Shown here: positions 32,864 to 41,843 of the stretch, one piece after another
Layout of the letters: the number at the start of each line of letters is the position of its first letter
How positions within the stretch are numbered: position 1 is the first letter of the stretch
Source of the DNA: Candidatus Altarchaeales archaeon
GTDB lineage: Archaea; Altiarchaeota; Altiarchaeia; IMC4; SCGC-AAA252-I15
Direction: 5' to 3'
DNA: 64,000 bases
Assembly: GCA_014727915.1 (NCBI GenBank)
Contig: WJMO01000009.1
Location: 103,943-167,942, forward strand
Made by a program: the position numbers and the translations under genes
Notes under the pieces: generated by a model
The model's input: only the letters and a program-made list of their open reading frames with translations
Told to the model about the DNA's origin: nothing
Databases searched by the model: none

Positions 32864-32900
32864 CCCCCTCCTTTTTAGGCTGGCTTTCAAATAGTCTAAT

Positions 32901-34775
32901 ATGGGGGATTCTGGGGGGTATGCCGTTGACATACAGGCTGCGGGGGTTGAGGCGTGTGCCCGGCGTGAGTGGCTTCTGACAAACGGTTTGGGAGGGTATT
33001 CCTCCTCTTCGGTCTTGGGTTTGAACACGCGGAAATACCATGGACTGCTGGTGTCTTCACGGGATGACCTTCAGAGGCGGGTGGTCCTCGATTACATGCT
33101 GGAAGAGGTCGAATCCGAGGGTGAGGTCCACAGCCTGGGTGTCGTCGAATACGGGGACACACTGGACGACCGTGGCTTCAACTGCTTGAGGGGCTTCACA
33201 TACGGCTTTGATAGGGTCAGGTTCTCATATGAAGTCGGCGGACTTAAGATCGAGAAGGTTGTGGCTGCTGTGGAGGGTGTGAACGCGCTTACCATATCAT
33301 ATGACATTATCAACGACTCCGGTTCAACGTCAGTGTTCTCCGTCCGTCCGCTCGTTAACTCCAGGGGCTTCCATGAAATCAACCCGATGGGGCGTGAGTT
33401 CAACTCTTCCGTGCACGGCGAGAACATACTCTCCGCGTGGGACCCCGACGATCACCTGATGTTCTTCAGCGAAGCGTTCACCCCCCAGGCCCGGGGAAGC
33501 TGGTATCGTAATCTAAAGTACCGGTTGGAGGATGAACGGGGGGAACAGTCAATTGAAGACCTGTTCTGTCCCGGCGTCCTCTCACTCGAGGCTGGGGCGG
33601 GTGACAGCCTGAGGGCCGAAGTGTTCGTCGCGGCAGGCGAGGATGAGCAGTCAACGGCCGAGGCGTTCAAGTCAATAAGGCCTGCAGGGTCTCCCGTTTT
33701 GGGGTCTGACAGCCTCTCCATGCTAAGGTGGGCGGGGGATTCCTTCATCGTCGACTCCGGCGGATATAGGACGGTCATCGCAGGATACCACTGGTTCCAG
33801 GACTGGGGGCGGGACACGATGATCAGTCTGCCAGGCCTCACATTGGTCTCCGGGCGTTTGGGCGATGCTAGAGCCATACTTGCGCGTTTCATAGACAACA
33901 TAAGAGATGGGAGGATTCCAACCAGGTTCGAGGGCGGGACACCCAAGTATTATGGTTACGACGGCACCCTGTGGATGATAGACCGCGTGAAAGAATACAC
34001 ACGATATGCCGGAGTGGAGGAGGCTTTGAAGCTGGTGGCTCCCAGATGGGACAAGATAACGTCGGTGATCGACTTCTATTCTGGCTTGTCTGAGGACGGG
34101 CTTATAAGCCACAGAAGCGGCACGTGGATGGACACCCTCCCCAGGGATGACGCGGTTGAGATCCAGTGCCTGTGGTACAATGCGCTCAACGTCGTTGAAG
34201 GGCTGTCAGTCCTAGTTAACCATCCGGTGGACTATTCACGGCAGATCTCCGACTTCGAGTCCTCGTTCATGGACGCATACTGGAACGGACAGTACCTGGA
34301 TGACTGCAGGGGAGACGGTTCGCTGAGGCCGAACCAGGTCATCGGAGTCTCCCTCGACTATTCTCCAGTCCCAGACCGGGAGGCGTCACAGCTGATGAAG
34401 GTCGTGGAGGAGGAGCTGCTCACACCCTGCGGGCTAAGGACGCTAGCGTCATCTGACACCCGCTACTGTCCAAGATATGTTGGCGGCGTTGATGAGCGCG
34501 CCAGGGCATACCATAACGGCACAGTATGGCCTTGGCTCATCGGCCCCTACGTCCGGGCTGCTGTCAAGCTGGGCGGTGACGCCGGCAGGGAACATGCCCA
34601 AGAGATACTTCAACCCCTCATAAACAGGGTCTCAGAGTCTTCCATAGGGTCTTTGAACGAGATATACGATGCTGAAGACCCGTACAGCCCCCGTGGGGCG
34701 GTAAGCCAGGCGTGGAGCGTCGCCGAAGTGCTGAGGGCGTACTCTGAGGACGTAGCTGGTGAAAGGCCTCGTTAA
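32901..34775 (+). CDS. Glycogen debranching enzyme (amylo-alpha-1,6-glucosidase, GH133 type)
   Basis: 624 residues with the N-terminal bis-GDE domain (REWLLTNGLGGYSSSS, NTRKYHGLLVSS) and the C-terminal (alpha/alpha)6 catalytic domain. Catalytic-domain landmarks are WFQDWGRDTMISLPGLTL with the conserved Asp, GGTPKYYGYDGTLWMIDRVK, and near the end SLNEIYDAEDPYSPRGAVSQ. It removes alpha-1,6 branches from glycogen in the cytoplasm. It is divergent from the GH57 gene, with about 95 bp separating the GH57 leader ORF from this start. Confidence 0.93.
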   Translation: MGDSGGYAVDIQAAGVEACARREWLLTNGLGGYSSSSVLGLNTRKYHGLLVSSRDDLQRRVVLDYMLEEVESEGEVHSLGVVEYGDTLDDRGFNCLRGFTYGFDRVRFSYEVGGLKIEKVVAAVEGVNALTISYDIINDSGSTSVFSVRPLVNSRGFHEINPMGREFNSSVHGENILSAWDPDDHLMFFSEAFTPQARGSWYRNLKYRLEDERGEQSIEDLFCPGVLSLEAGAGDSLRAEVFVAAGEDEQSTAEAFKSIRPAGSPVLGSDSLSMLRWAGDSFIVDSGGYRTVIAGYHWFQDWGRDTMISLPGLTLVSGRLGDARAILARFIDNIRDGRIPTRFEGGTPKYYGYDGTLWMIDRVKEYTRYAGVEEALKLVAPRWDKITSVIDFYSGLSEDGLISHRSGTWMDTLPRDDAVEIQCLWYNALNVVEGLSVLVNHPVDYSRQISDFESSFMDAYWNGQYLDDCRGDGSLRPNQVIGVSLDYSPVPDREASQLMKVVEEELLTPCGLRTLASSDTRYCPRYVGGVDERARAYHNGTVWPWLIGPYVRAAVKLGGDAGREHAQEILQPLINRVSESSIGSLNEIYDAEDPYSPRGAVSQAWSVAEVLRAYSEDVAGERPR

Positions 34776-34806
34776 GCTTAAATACAGGCCATCATATATC
34801 TCTCTT

Positions 34807-36324
34807 ATGAAAAAATCAGCTTTATTCCTTGTGGTGGGTCTAGTACTGTTGAGCGGATGCCTGTGCGGGACACCCGGTGACCGGGAAGCCGACACCACGT
34901 CCGCTACGCAGCAGATAGTCTGCAACAGACCCTACATCAGGGTTGGCGGCAGCTGCTGCCTTGACAGGAACAATAACATGGTATGCGACAGCGACGAGCA
35001 GGAGACTGCTGCGTCAACCACATTGCAGCCCCGCTCAACGACGACATTACAGTCCTCGGATTCGATGTCTACGTCCCCGGATGCTCTGTGCAATAGCGAC
35101 GGCGACTGCGGAGGACCTGACGAGATAGTGGTCTGCAACGGCGACAACGTCGTTAAGCTCACGGTAACCTACAGGTGCGTATACCCCGGTTCGCCGAAGG
35201 CGGAGTGCATGGGTTCAACGGAGGCTACCACATTGGACACCTGCGACGCCGACGAGACATGCTACTATGGCGTCTGCGTTGAAGACGAGGATGCAGAAGA
35301 CTATCCGACCACAACCGTCGCTCCCTCGGCTCCGACCACCACGGTTGCCCCGACGACCACCACCGTCGCGGCAGCTCCGACCACAACATTGGCTGGGGCC
35401 ACGACAACCACCACGTTGGCTGCGGCGACGACAACCACGGTTCTTCCTGGGGCTACCACGACCACTATGGGATTGGCCCTCCCATGCGATTCGATTATGT
35501 CCTGGAGCAGCATGCAGTGCGTTATCAGGTCCTGCCCGCCAGGCCAGACTTGCGTCTTCATGCCCAACATAAACCCGATGCTTCCGGGCTCGTGCTCGTG
35601 CAAGACGCTGATGACGACCACAACGACCCTGCCTTCCATGCCCTCTATGCCCTGCAGCGGATTTCCGGCTTTCAGCTCCGGAGCCTGCGCGATGAGGTCC
35701 TGTCCGATCGGCATGGCATGCGTTTACTCTCCGCCTTCCGGGATGGGGCTGTGGGGTTCGTGCAGCTGCGAGCCCTCGCTGGTGATAGCGACCTCGACCA
35801 CATTGCCGGTCATGCCCAAGCTGTGCTCGACCCTCTCGGCAGGAGCGTGCAGCCTGGGTTCGTGCTCTCCCGGCCAGTCTTGCAAGACAAAGTATATTAG
35901 TGGGCTACCAATAGGGTGCGAGTGCAAGCCGGATTCCACGACCACCACGACGTTGATGGGCGTGGGCGGTCTAGGGCCTCTGGTGACGGTGTACATACCA
36001 ACTACCACCACCCTTGCCACCTTGGGCAAGCAGTGTGGTCTCATGTCATCTAGCAAGTGCTCCCTTGGAATATGCGACGCCGGCGAGGCGTGCTTGATAA
36101 AGTATGTGGGGGGCGTACCCGCGGGTTGCTCGTGCAAGAGCGTCACGACAACGACTATGTGGACGTACTCTCCCATGATCACGGTTGTCATGCCTGGAGG
36201 TCTGGTGTCGACCACCACGACCCAGAGCATGTACGCGCCGGTCACCCTCCACGGGGCGATACTAACGCCCACGACAATAAGGTTGAAAGACCCCATGATT
36301 GACGAGCCGCTGCCGAGGATATGA
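34807..36324 (+). CDS. Thr-stalk lipoprotein with repeated Cys modules
   Basis: About 505 residues from the ATG at 34807, which gives a good signal peptide (MKKSALFLVVGLVLLSGC); earlier in-frame starts overlap the debranching gene. A cttaaata box about 30 bp upstream supports this start. After a short Cys domain and a Thr stalk come five repeats of about 45 residues with the pattern C-x(8)-C-x4-C-x2-G-x2-C-x(10-14)-C-x-C (for example CSLGICDAGEACLIKYVGG), separated by TTTTL linkers. Its early Cys module resembles the lipoprotein at 12650. Presumably an extracellular, glycosylated surface protein. Confidence 0.8.
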   Translation: MKKSALFLVVGLVLLSGCLCGTPGDREADTTSATQQIVCNRPYIRVGGSCCLDRNNNMVCDSDEQETAASTTLQPRSTTTLQSSDSMSTSPDALCNSDGDCGGPDEIVVCNGDNVVKLTVTYRCVYPGSPKAECMGSTEATTLDTCDADETCYYGVCVEDEDAEDYPTTTVAPSAPTTTVAPTTTTVAAAPTTTLAGATTTTTLAAATTTTVLPGATTTTMGLALPCDSIMSWSSMQCVIRSCPPGQTCVFMPNINPMLPGSCSCKTLMTTTTTLPSMPSMPCSGFPAFSSGACAMRSCPIGMACVYSPPSGMGLWGSCSCEPSLVIATSTTLPVMPKLCSTLSAGACSLGSCSPGQSCKTKYISGLPIGCECKPDSTTTTTLMGVGGLGPLVTVYIPTTTTLATLGKQCGLMSSSKCSLGICDAGEACLIKYVGGVPAGCSCKSVTTTTMWTYSPMITVVMPGGLVSTTTTQSMYAPVTLHGAILTPTTIRLKDPMIDEPLPRI

Positions 36325-36331
36325 TCGGAAG

Positions 36332-36610
36332 ATGGACGAGGAGAATGTGGGCATCCGACTGGACTATCTGATGAACGTGATAGACGCGTTGAGGTCTGAC
36401 TCGGAGTTGGAGTCGCTTCTCGGCTCCCCGGTCGAGAAGCACCTTGCCCTGGTATACAAGGACAACGACCTGAAGATATTCACCCTCACACCCTATGGTG
36501 AGGAGGAGAGGCAGCATAGCGAGGAGGATAAGGCGAGGGTTCGTGAGATATGCGGGGCAGCCCTGTCCGCCGCATTGAAGGGTGGCGCCGATGACATCCA
36601 CACCTCCTAG
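36332..36610 (+). CDS. Small protein of unknown function, paralogue A
   Basis: 92 residues from the ATG at 36332. The sequence GIRLDYLMNVIDALRSDSEL then ESLLGSPVEKHLALVYKDND and LTPYGEEERQHSEEDKARVR aligns along its full length with the protein at 37812 (IRLDYLM, SELES/RELES, GSP-EKHL, LTP-GE, SEEDKAR/SEEDTAR). Predicted fold is alpha-beta-beta-alpha, reminiscent of small dimeric ligand- or protein-binding domains. No family recognised. It converges with the ALG10-like gene, sharing CTAG stops. Confidence 0.65.
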   Translation: MDEENVGIRLDYLMNVIDALRSDSELESLLGSPVEKHLALVYKDNDLKIFTLTPYGEEERQHSEEDKARVREICGAALSAALKGGADDIHTS

Positions 36611-37758
36611 TCCAGCCGTTCCTGGGCCTTCAGGTACCAGAGCACCACCAGCAGGGGCATAAGGTACTTGTCCCAGGCGTGATTGGACTTCATCACGATC
36701 CCGGCGTTGAATGCGACGAATAGCATGGGCAGCGTGCTCGTCTTCGAAATTCTTATGGAGGCCGTCAGAGCAAGGACATAGAAAACCGCCGTTTTTGCCA
36801 CCCCCCCATACGTGGCACTTCCGAATGCCATCCGTGCAGCCCTGTCAAGGTATCCCATCTCCCTGACGGGATAGTCTATGTTGTCCATTGGAGGGAAAGC
36901 CAAGAACAAAACCGCGAGAGCCAGGGCCAGACGAGTGTTCCCCCATGTTATCAAACCCTTCATCTCACGCATTTTCCTGAACAATATGGTCTCTGCCAGC
37001 GCAAAATAGAACCCCAGGCATGTCAGGAAGTAGAGGGCATACTGTGGTCGGAGATTCTGGGACCAGAGAGCTTCAGCGACATGGGATTCAACCCCGCTGT
37101 CTGAAACACTGAACAGGCATATGAAGGGTATTATGGACAGGGCGGCCAGGGAGGGGGCGAGCCAGGCGGAGTTAACTGTGAAACCCCCCCTGTATGACCT
37201 CAAAAGCTCATATGCCGCTATTGCTAGGGGGAATGCTATCGTCATCTGCCGCGTGTAAACGGCTGCGACAAAGCACAGGCCGCTTAGAACATGCCTTTTT
37301 CTCATGTGGGCGGCAACACCCGCCAAGACAAGGAAAGACGCTATCGGGTCCGTGTATAGGTGCAGTGAAGTTCCTATGAAATAGGGGAACAGCATCAGCC
37401 CGGCTGCCGCAAGATAGGGTTTCCCCCCCTCTGACTTCCCGGTCAGGCCGATGGCCAGCACGATCACTAGTGACAGTGTGAGGTTCAGAAGTCGGCCTGC
37501 GAACAGCCCATCCCCTCCGATCTGGTCCGCCACCCCGAAGACCCAGAACGGGACAGGCCCCGGGTATTGGAGGCTCTTGCCGGAGTTGTAGCTTCTTAGG
37601 GCCGTCCATGAGGGTATGATGCCGTCTGTGAACTTCTGTGTGGTCTCCCAGAAGAACCGCTCGTCCTTCCTCGCTTCGAATTGCAGGAAGTCGAAGGGCA
37701 CTAGGACCATCAGGTAGGCTGCGACAACGGCTGCTGTGAAGGCTTGCCTGGAATCCAC
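36607..37758 (-). CDS. Membrane glycosyltransferase, DIE2/ALG10-like (GT-C)
   Basis: 383 residues, about ten to eleven membrane helices. DERFFWETTQKFTDG after helix 1 has the acidic residues typical of the first extracytoplasmic loop of GT-C enzymes. GRLLNLTLSLV, HLYTDPIASFLVLAGV and YTRQMTIAFPLA match the order of motifs in the DIE2/ALG10 glucosyltransferase family, which adds glucose to dolichol-linked oligosaccharides outside the cytoplasmic leaflet. A role in lipid-linked sugar assembly for N-glycosylation is plausible. The start is GTG, with an AT-rich promoter shared with the divergent gene at 37812. Confidence 0.68.
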   Translation of the reverse strand: MDSRQAFTAAVVAAYLMVLVPFDFLQFEARKDERFFWETTQKFTDGIIPSWTALRSYNSGKSLQYPGPVPFWVFGVADQIGGDGLFAGRLLNLTLSLVIVLAIGLTGKSEGGKPYLAAAGLMLFPYFIGTSLHLYTDPIASFLVLAGVAAHMRKRHVLSGLCFVAAVYTRQMTIAFPLAIAAYELLRSYRGGFTVNSAWLAPSLAALSIIPFICLFSVSDSGVESHVAEALWSQNLRPQYALYFLTCLGFYFALAETILFRKMREMKGLITWGNTRLALALAVLFLAFPPMDNIDYPVREMGYLDRAARMAFGSATYGGVAKTAVFYVLALTASIRISKTSTLPMLFVAFNAGIVMKSNHAWDKYLMPLLVVLWYLKAQERLD

Positions 37759-37811
37759 CTTACTATAATGCAGGTAGGCATATTTATTTCCTACCTGCCC
37801 ATTTTTTTAAC

Positions 37812-38093
37812 ATGGTAAGGCATATTGCCGGGATAAGATTGGACTATCTGATGAAGATAATGTATGATGTCAGGTCCAGCCGTGAGCTGGAGTCGATCGT
37901 CGGCTCGCCCATCGAGAAGCACCTGGTGTTCCTCGTTGATGCCGACGGGAACTTCAGGATAAACGCGCTGACACCGCATGGTGAGCCGGAAAATCGCCTA
38001 TCCGAAGAGGACACTGCCAGGGCGACGGAGATAGTGACGGGGATAGTTAAGGCCAACTATCCTGGCACGGAGAACCTGCCGGAGGTGAGATAG
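37812..38093 (+). CDS. Small protein of unknown function, paralogue B
   Basis: 93 residues, clearly homologous to the protein at 36332 (GIRLDYLMKIMYDVRSSREL; GSPIEKHLVFLVDADG; ALTPHGEPENRLSEEDTARA). TATA-like atatttatt about 28 bp before the ATG indicates a leaderless transcript, divergent from the ALG10-like gene. Its stop TAG is followed directly by the ATG of the 33-residue ORF. The two paralogues bracket the ALG10-like gene, which suggests duplication followed by insertion or inversion. Confidence 0.68.
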   Translation: MVRHIAGIRLDYLMKIMYDVRSSRELESIVGSPIEKHLVFLVDADGNFRINALTPHGEPENRLSEEDTARATEIVTGIVKANYPGTENLPEVR

Positions 38094-38195
38094 ATGGGAG
38101 AACAATTGGAGCACCCGACTGAGAGCCTGGGCGCTGAGACGATGAGGACAATGTTCGTCGGCGGAATGATAGGCGCCTGCCTAGGGTGCTTCTGA
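38094..38195 (+). CDS. Candidate 33-residue small ORF
   Basis: It begins MGEQLEHPTESLGAETMR and ends TMFVGGMIGACLGCF: a polar first half and a short Gly/Cys-rich hydrophobic end. GGAGGTGA lies 5 nt before the ATG, inside the end of the preceding gene, and the start abuts that gene's stop with no gap. These features argue for translation, but the length gives little statistical support. Confidence 0.42.
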   Translation: MGEQLEHPTESLGAETMRTMFVGGMIGACLGCF

Positions 38196-38219
38196 CCTTA
38201 CACTGGCCGACGGGATATC

Positions 38220-40010
38220 CTAGCCTTTCTTCAGCGCGAGGTCATGGGCTTTCACGTAGTTCTCGACGAGGAACTTCCAGTCTGCGAGGCTTGCCAGCTC
38301 CTTGGCGTTCAACCTCCTTTTGGTCAGTTCCTTCCGCTCCATGTTCACCAGCTCGTGCAGCTTCTTGTACAGTTCGTTCACTATCTTCTGGTATTCGACG
38401 CCGTCCACCTTCATCACGTGTATGCCCTCGCCCTTGCCCTCTATGAACTGGCCGAAACCAGCCAGGTCGGTGGTTACCGCAAGGGTGCCCTGTGCTGCGG
38501 TCTCTAGGGGCGTGTAGCCCCACGGCTCGTAGAAGGAGGGGAACACTCCCATGTCACAGGTAAGTGTGGCCTGGTTGTATTCCAGGGCTATGAGCCTGTC
38601 CGCGGATGAGAGATATGCTGGGTAGAATATTACCTTGACCCGGTCTTCCTCCCGGTTCAACAGCTCGTTCCTCTTCAATGCCTGTATTATGGTGTCATGC
38701 TCCTGTGGGTAGCTCAGCTCGAACGCGCACAGCGGCGGGGTGCCCCCCCTCTTCTCTATGAAGTGGGCGGTTAGCTTCCTCGCCTGCTTAATGAAATCGT
38801 CGTTCAGAACGTCCTCGGGCGGCTCCCCCTTCGTTATGGATTCGATGATGTTGTCCCTTATCTCAGGGAGCATCGCCTCCACCTGGTCGTGTATCTCCTC
38901 GTACAATGCCTTGTTCTTCAGGACCTGCACGTCCTCGCCGCGCAGTCCGCTGGGCACGAATATGAAGGCCACAACCTGTGTTTTTCCCTTTTCGCTCTTC
39001 AATTTCTTGTTGAGCTTACCAAGGGCGTCCACGTACACGTCCACGCCCTTGTTGTGGAACTCGTACCTCCCGGATATGAACATGGACCTTATGTTGTAGA
39101 AGTCGACGTAATAGTATCTGTTGAAGTATGATATCAGGAAGTCACGCATGTGGTTCCTGTACTTCCTGCGCAAAACAGACAGCTCCTCGGACTCGGGGAA
39201 CTTGCTCGTGTCCAAACCGTTGAACAACAGCACGTCCGGCTTCTTCCCGAGTATGTATGATGCCTCCCTGCCTGTTATCTCGCTCACGGTGGTGAAGACG
39301 TCCGCGTTGTTGGCGCAGGCCACCTCGGTGGTGTGCTTGTCCTCGCACCCGTGCTTCCTGGCCAAGTCGATGGATGCGCTCTCCCCCTTTGCCAGCCCTT
39401 CCGCGACCATCTTGTACAGGTCGCCTCCGCCTCCGCTTATGCTCCGGCCCAGCATCGTGGCGTGGGTCGTGAAGACGGTCTTCACAGGTATGCCGTTCTT
39501 TTGTATGTGCAATAGGCCGAACCCTGACATCCACTCGTGGAAGTGGGCCACGATCTTCTTTCCCGCGTATGGCTTCTCCTTTACCAGCTCCTCCAGCAGC
39601 CTGCCGCTCGCATGCGACCATATGAGCGGGTCGTTGAACCAGCTGTCGGATTTCAGTGAGTCGATCTTGTAGGTCTCCCACAGCGACTTCTTCAGCTCGT
39701 TGACGTCCGCCTTGTATTCTTTAACGTCCAATAGTATCGCCTTGGGGCTTCCGGCTATCAGCCACGTTCCATAATGGCATCTGATCCCTTCGCTCTCAAG
39801 GTGCTTGAACGCGTTGGCCAGGCCCGCCGGCGGCTGGCTTTCATCGAACTCGATACGTGCCTTCCCCGGTTCGTAGTATCCTACGGCGCAGTATTTCTCC
39901 CCGTACTGCTCTACCATACGCGCGGCTTTGGACTTGATTACGGTGTATATCCCGCCTACCTTGTTGCATACCTCGTATGACAGCTCGAAGATGAACTCAG
40001 CGTCCCTCAT
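38220..40010 (-). CDS. Glycogen synthase, GT3 (eukaryotic GYS) family
   Basis: 596 residues of the GT3 family, the fungal/animal glycogen synthase type that elongates alpha-1,4-glucan from UDP-glucose. It opens with FELSYEVCNKVGGIYTVIKS, which contains the sugar-nucleotide loop. It continues with VAHFHEWMSGFGLL and TTHATMLGRSISGG, and in the C-terminal half has CDMGVFPSFYEPWGYTPLET, which includes the E-x7-E catalytic pair. Archaea more often use GT5/GT4 synthases, so the presence of GT3 along with a GT4 synthase-like protein in the same island is notable. The regulatory phosphorylation tails of animal enzymes are absent. Confidence 0.93.
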   Translation of the reverse strand: MRDAEFIFELSYEVCNKVGGIYTVIKSKAARMVEQYGEKYCAVGYYEPGKARIEFDESQPPAGLANAFKHLESEGIRCHYGTWLIAGSPKAILLDVKEYKADVNELKKSLWETYKIDSLKSDSWFNDPLIWSHASGRLLEELVKEKPYAGKKIVAHFHEWMSGFGLLHIQKNGIPVKTVFTTHATMLGRSISGGGGDLYKMVAEGLAKGESASIDLARKHGCEDKHTTEVACANNADVFTTVSEITGREASYILGKKPDVLLFNGLDTSKFPESEELSVLRRKYRNHMRDFLISYFNRYYYVDFYNIRSMFISGRYEFHNKGVDVYVDALGKLNKKLKSEKGKTQVVAFIFVPSGLRGEDVQVLKNKALYEEIHDQVEAMLPEIRDNIIESITKGEPPEDVLNDDFIKQARKLTAHFIEKRGGTPPLCAFELSYPQEHDTIIQALKRNELLNREEDRVKVIFYPAYLSSADRLIALEYNQATLTCDMGVFPSFYEPWGYTPLETAAQGTLAVTTDLAGFGQFIEGKGEGIHVMKVDGVEYQKIVNELYKKLHELVNMERKELTKRRLNAKELASLADWKFLVENYVKAHDLALKKG

Positions 40011-40054
40011 AAGTAATAGATTACCTGGGTTAATTTATAAACCCACCGCGGGCG

Positions 40055-40627
40055 CTATTTCTCTGTCCCCATGCTCCTCAGGTCTCTCATGTCATCCCTG
40101 ACCTCTGCGAACTTCATGGTCTCCTCGATCAGACGTTCTTCGCTGTACATGCCAGCTGACTCCAGCCTCTTTTTTATCTGCTCTATCTCTGCAGCGGATA
40201 TGAGGAGGCTGTCCATCGGCTTGTTGTCTATGAGGGCTTGCACCTGCACTTCCACCATGTTCTCCTCCAGTGGCGATAGCCCGGCCTCGGTGTCGTCGAG
40301 GTAGAATTCGGTGTTTGGGTGGGGGTTCGGCTTTCTGCTGTCCCATAGGACCCGCGCTTCGACCAGCTTCTTCCTTGCTTCCCCGAGGACTGCCTTCCTG
40401 GCTGCGCTGCCCTCCAGGCCGGAAGCTGCTTTCGCCTCCTCGTCTGGAAGTAGAACACGATACCTGCTCCGTTCCGTGGTCTTGGGCTGGTATGTCCCTG
40501 TTATGCCGACGTCCCTCCCTGTTTCAACGGTATCAAGCAGCATTCCCGCGTTCACCTGCCTCACGGGGCCCGGCGCCTCTCCAGTCACGTTCCTGCGCAC
40601 GAGCGTTCTGTCAGTTGTCGAACCCAT
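40055..40627 (-). CDS. Hypothetical protein, 190 aa
   Basis: Unrecognised. It is soluble and highly charged, and helical in the C-terminal half (EIEQIKKRLESAGMYSEERL, then IEETMKFAEVRDDMRDLRSM). The N-terminal half contains a beta-rich segment (RSRYRVLLPDEEAKA). It diverges from the hsp20 gene, with an AT-rich shared promoter (tctcagatattatatac). Confidence 0.57.
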   Translation of the reverse strand: MGSTTDRTLVRRNVTGEAPGPVRQVNAGMLLDTVETGRDVGITGTYQPKTTERSRYRVLLPDEEAKAASGLEGSAARKAVLGEARKKLVEARVLWDSRKPNPHPNTEFYLDDTEAGLSPLEENMVEVQVQALIDNKPMDSLLISAAEIEQIKKRLESAGMYSEERLIEETMKFAEVRDDMRDLRSMGTEK

Positions 40628-40668
40628 AATCTTATATTTTATGTCTCAGATATTATATACGGTGGTTT

Positions 40669-41217
40669 ATGATGGAAGACGATTTTCCGAGGAAGCGCGG
40701 GAGGAGGTTCTTCGACGGTTTCTTCGACGATGACCTCTTTGGCATGGATTTCAGGAGGATACACGAGCAGATGGACAAGCTGATGCGCGACGCGTTCAAG
40801 GACTTTGAGAACGTGGATGTGGAGCCTGGGAAGAGCTACGTTTACGGGTTCACCATGAGGACCGGACCCGATGGGAAGCCCCATGTGGAGGAGTTCGGGA
40901 ACGTTCCCCGGCCGGGCGTAGAGCCTATTTCAGGCGGGCGTGAGCCTTTGGTGGACGTCATCGACGGGAAGGAGCAGGTCTCGGTCATAGCTGAGCTCCC
41001 CGGCGTGGACAAGAAGGACATCGACTTGAACGCCGGAGAACGCACCCTGTCCATCAAGGTCGACACCGAGGGTAGGAAATACCATAAGGAGCTTAAGCTG
41101 CCCGCCGATGTGGACCCGGATTCGGTGAAGGCGACCTACAAGAACGGCATACTCGACGTTAAGCTGAAGCGCCGGGAGAAGAAAGAGGAGCCTAAGAAGA
41201 AGGTCAGGATAGAATAA
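40669..41217 (+). CDS. Small heat shock protein, Hsp20/alpha-crystallin family
   Basis: ATP-independent holdase chaperone of 182 residues. The alpha-crystallin domain (about 100-175) shows PLVDVIDGKEQVSVIAELPG, then KKDIDLNAGERTLSIKVDTE, the A-x-x-x-n-G-I-L-x-V signature ATYKNGILDVKLKRRE. A Phe/Asp-rich N-terminal arm (FFDGFFDDDLFGMDFRRIHE) mediates assembly, and the C-terminal VRIE holds an I/V-x-I/V-like anchor. TATA-like tattatatac just upstream; heat regulation cannot be judged. Confidence 0.95.
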   Translation: MMEDDFPRKRGRRFFDGFFDDDLFGMDFRRIHEQMDKLMRDAFKDFENVDVEPGKSYVYGFTMRTGPDGKPHVEEFGNVPRPGVEPISGGREPLVDVIDGKEQVSVIAELPGVDKKDIDLNAGERTLSIKVDTEGRKYHKELKLPADVDPDSVKATYKNGILDVKLKRREKKEEPKKKVRIE

Positions 41218-41241
41218 GTTTTAGCTGGGCTGCGGGGATAT

Positions 41242-41742
41242 CTATGCTTTTTCCTTGTTTTTCAGCCCTCTCTCAACCATCTCCCTGACAGATTTCAGGC
41301 CGTGCTCGTCCTGGCAGTTCCATGCGCACCCGAGCCTCTGCTGGATCGGCACTGCGTTCATCGTCTGGGCTTTGTCCGGGTCTTGTATCCCTCTCGAGTA
41401 GAACGCCACTTTGGTCTCTGCTGGCAGGTTGAGTTGTCCTCCTTTTCCCCCTAGCAGGTCAAGGTCCAATACCAGCACGTCTGGCACTGCGTTCGTCTGA
41501 CCTCCAAGGACGTTTTTGATGACGGCGTCAGTCTGGAATATGCTCACTTCCGCGTCTAAGGGCCCGCCGTACTTACCCTCCGGGTCTCTTAAAATCTTGG
41601 CGAAGTCGGCTTGAGCGGGGAACTTCTCCTGGACGGCTTCCACTATCACATATTGCTTTCCACCTCCCAGGTCCTGCATCGGGCGTGTGAGCGTAGCGGT
41701 AGCTCCTTCGGCCACGACGGGAGTCACAGTCTTGGTTGTCAT
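41242..41742 (-). CDS. Degenerate receiver-like protein
   Basis: 166 residues. KQYVIVEAVQEKFPAQADFA could be a beta1-alpha1 unit lacking the acidic pair. PDVLVLDLDLLGGKGGQL resembles the beta3 phospho-Asp loop and TKVAFYSRG resembles beta4 with its Ser. The C-terminal Lys region is not conserved and instead has two Cys (GCAWNC). This reads as a receiver fold that cannot undergo normal phosphotransfer. It is convergent with hsp20, 24 bp apart. Confidence 0.5.
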   Translation of the reverse strand: MTTKTVTPVVAEGATATLTRPMQDLGGGKQYVIVEAVQEKFPAQADFAKILRDPEGKYGGPLDAEVSIFQTDAVIKNVLGGQTNAVPDVLVLDLDLLGGKGGQLNLPAETKVAFYSRGIQDPDKAQTMNAVPIQQRLGCAWNCQDEHGLKSVREMVERGLKNKEKA

Positions 41743-41843
41743 GTATTGTACTGGGATTCCCAGGTTAATAAGAAAAATAAAATCACAAATAATTCTAATA
41801 TTTAATTAATTATTGATAGGAAAGTCAAAATAATTCATAATAT

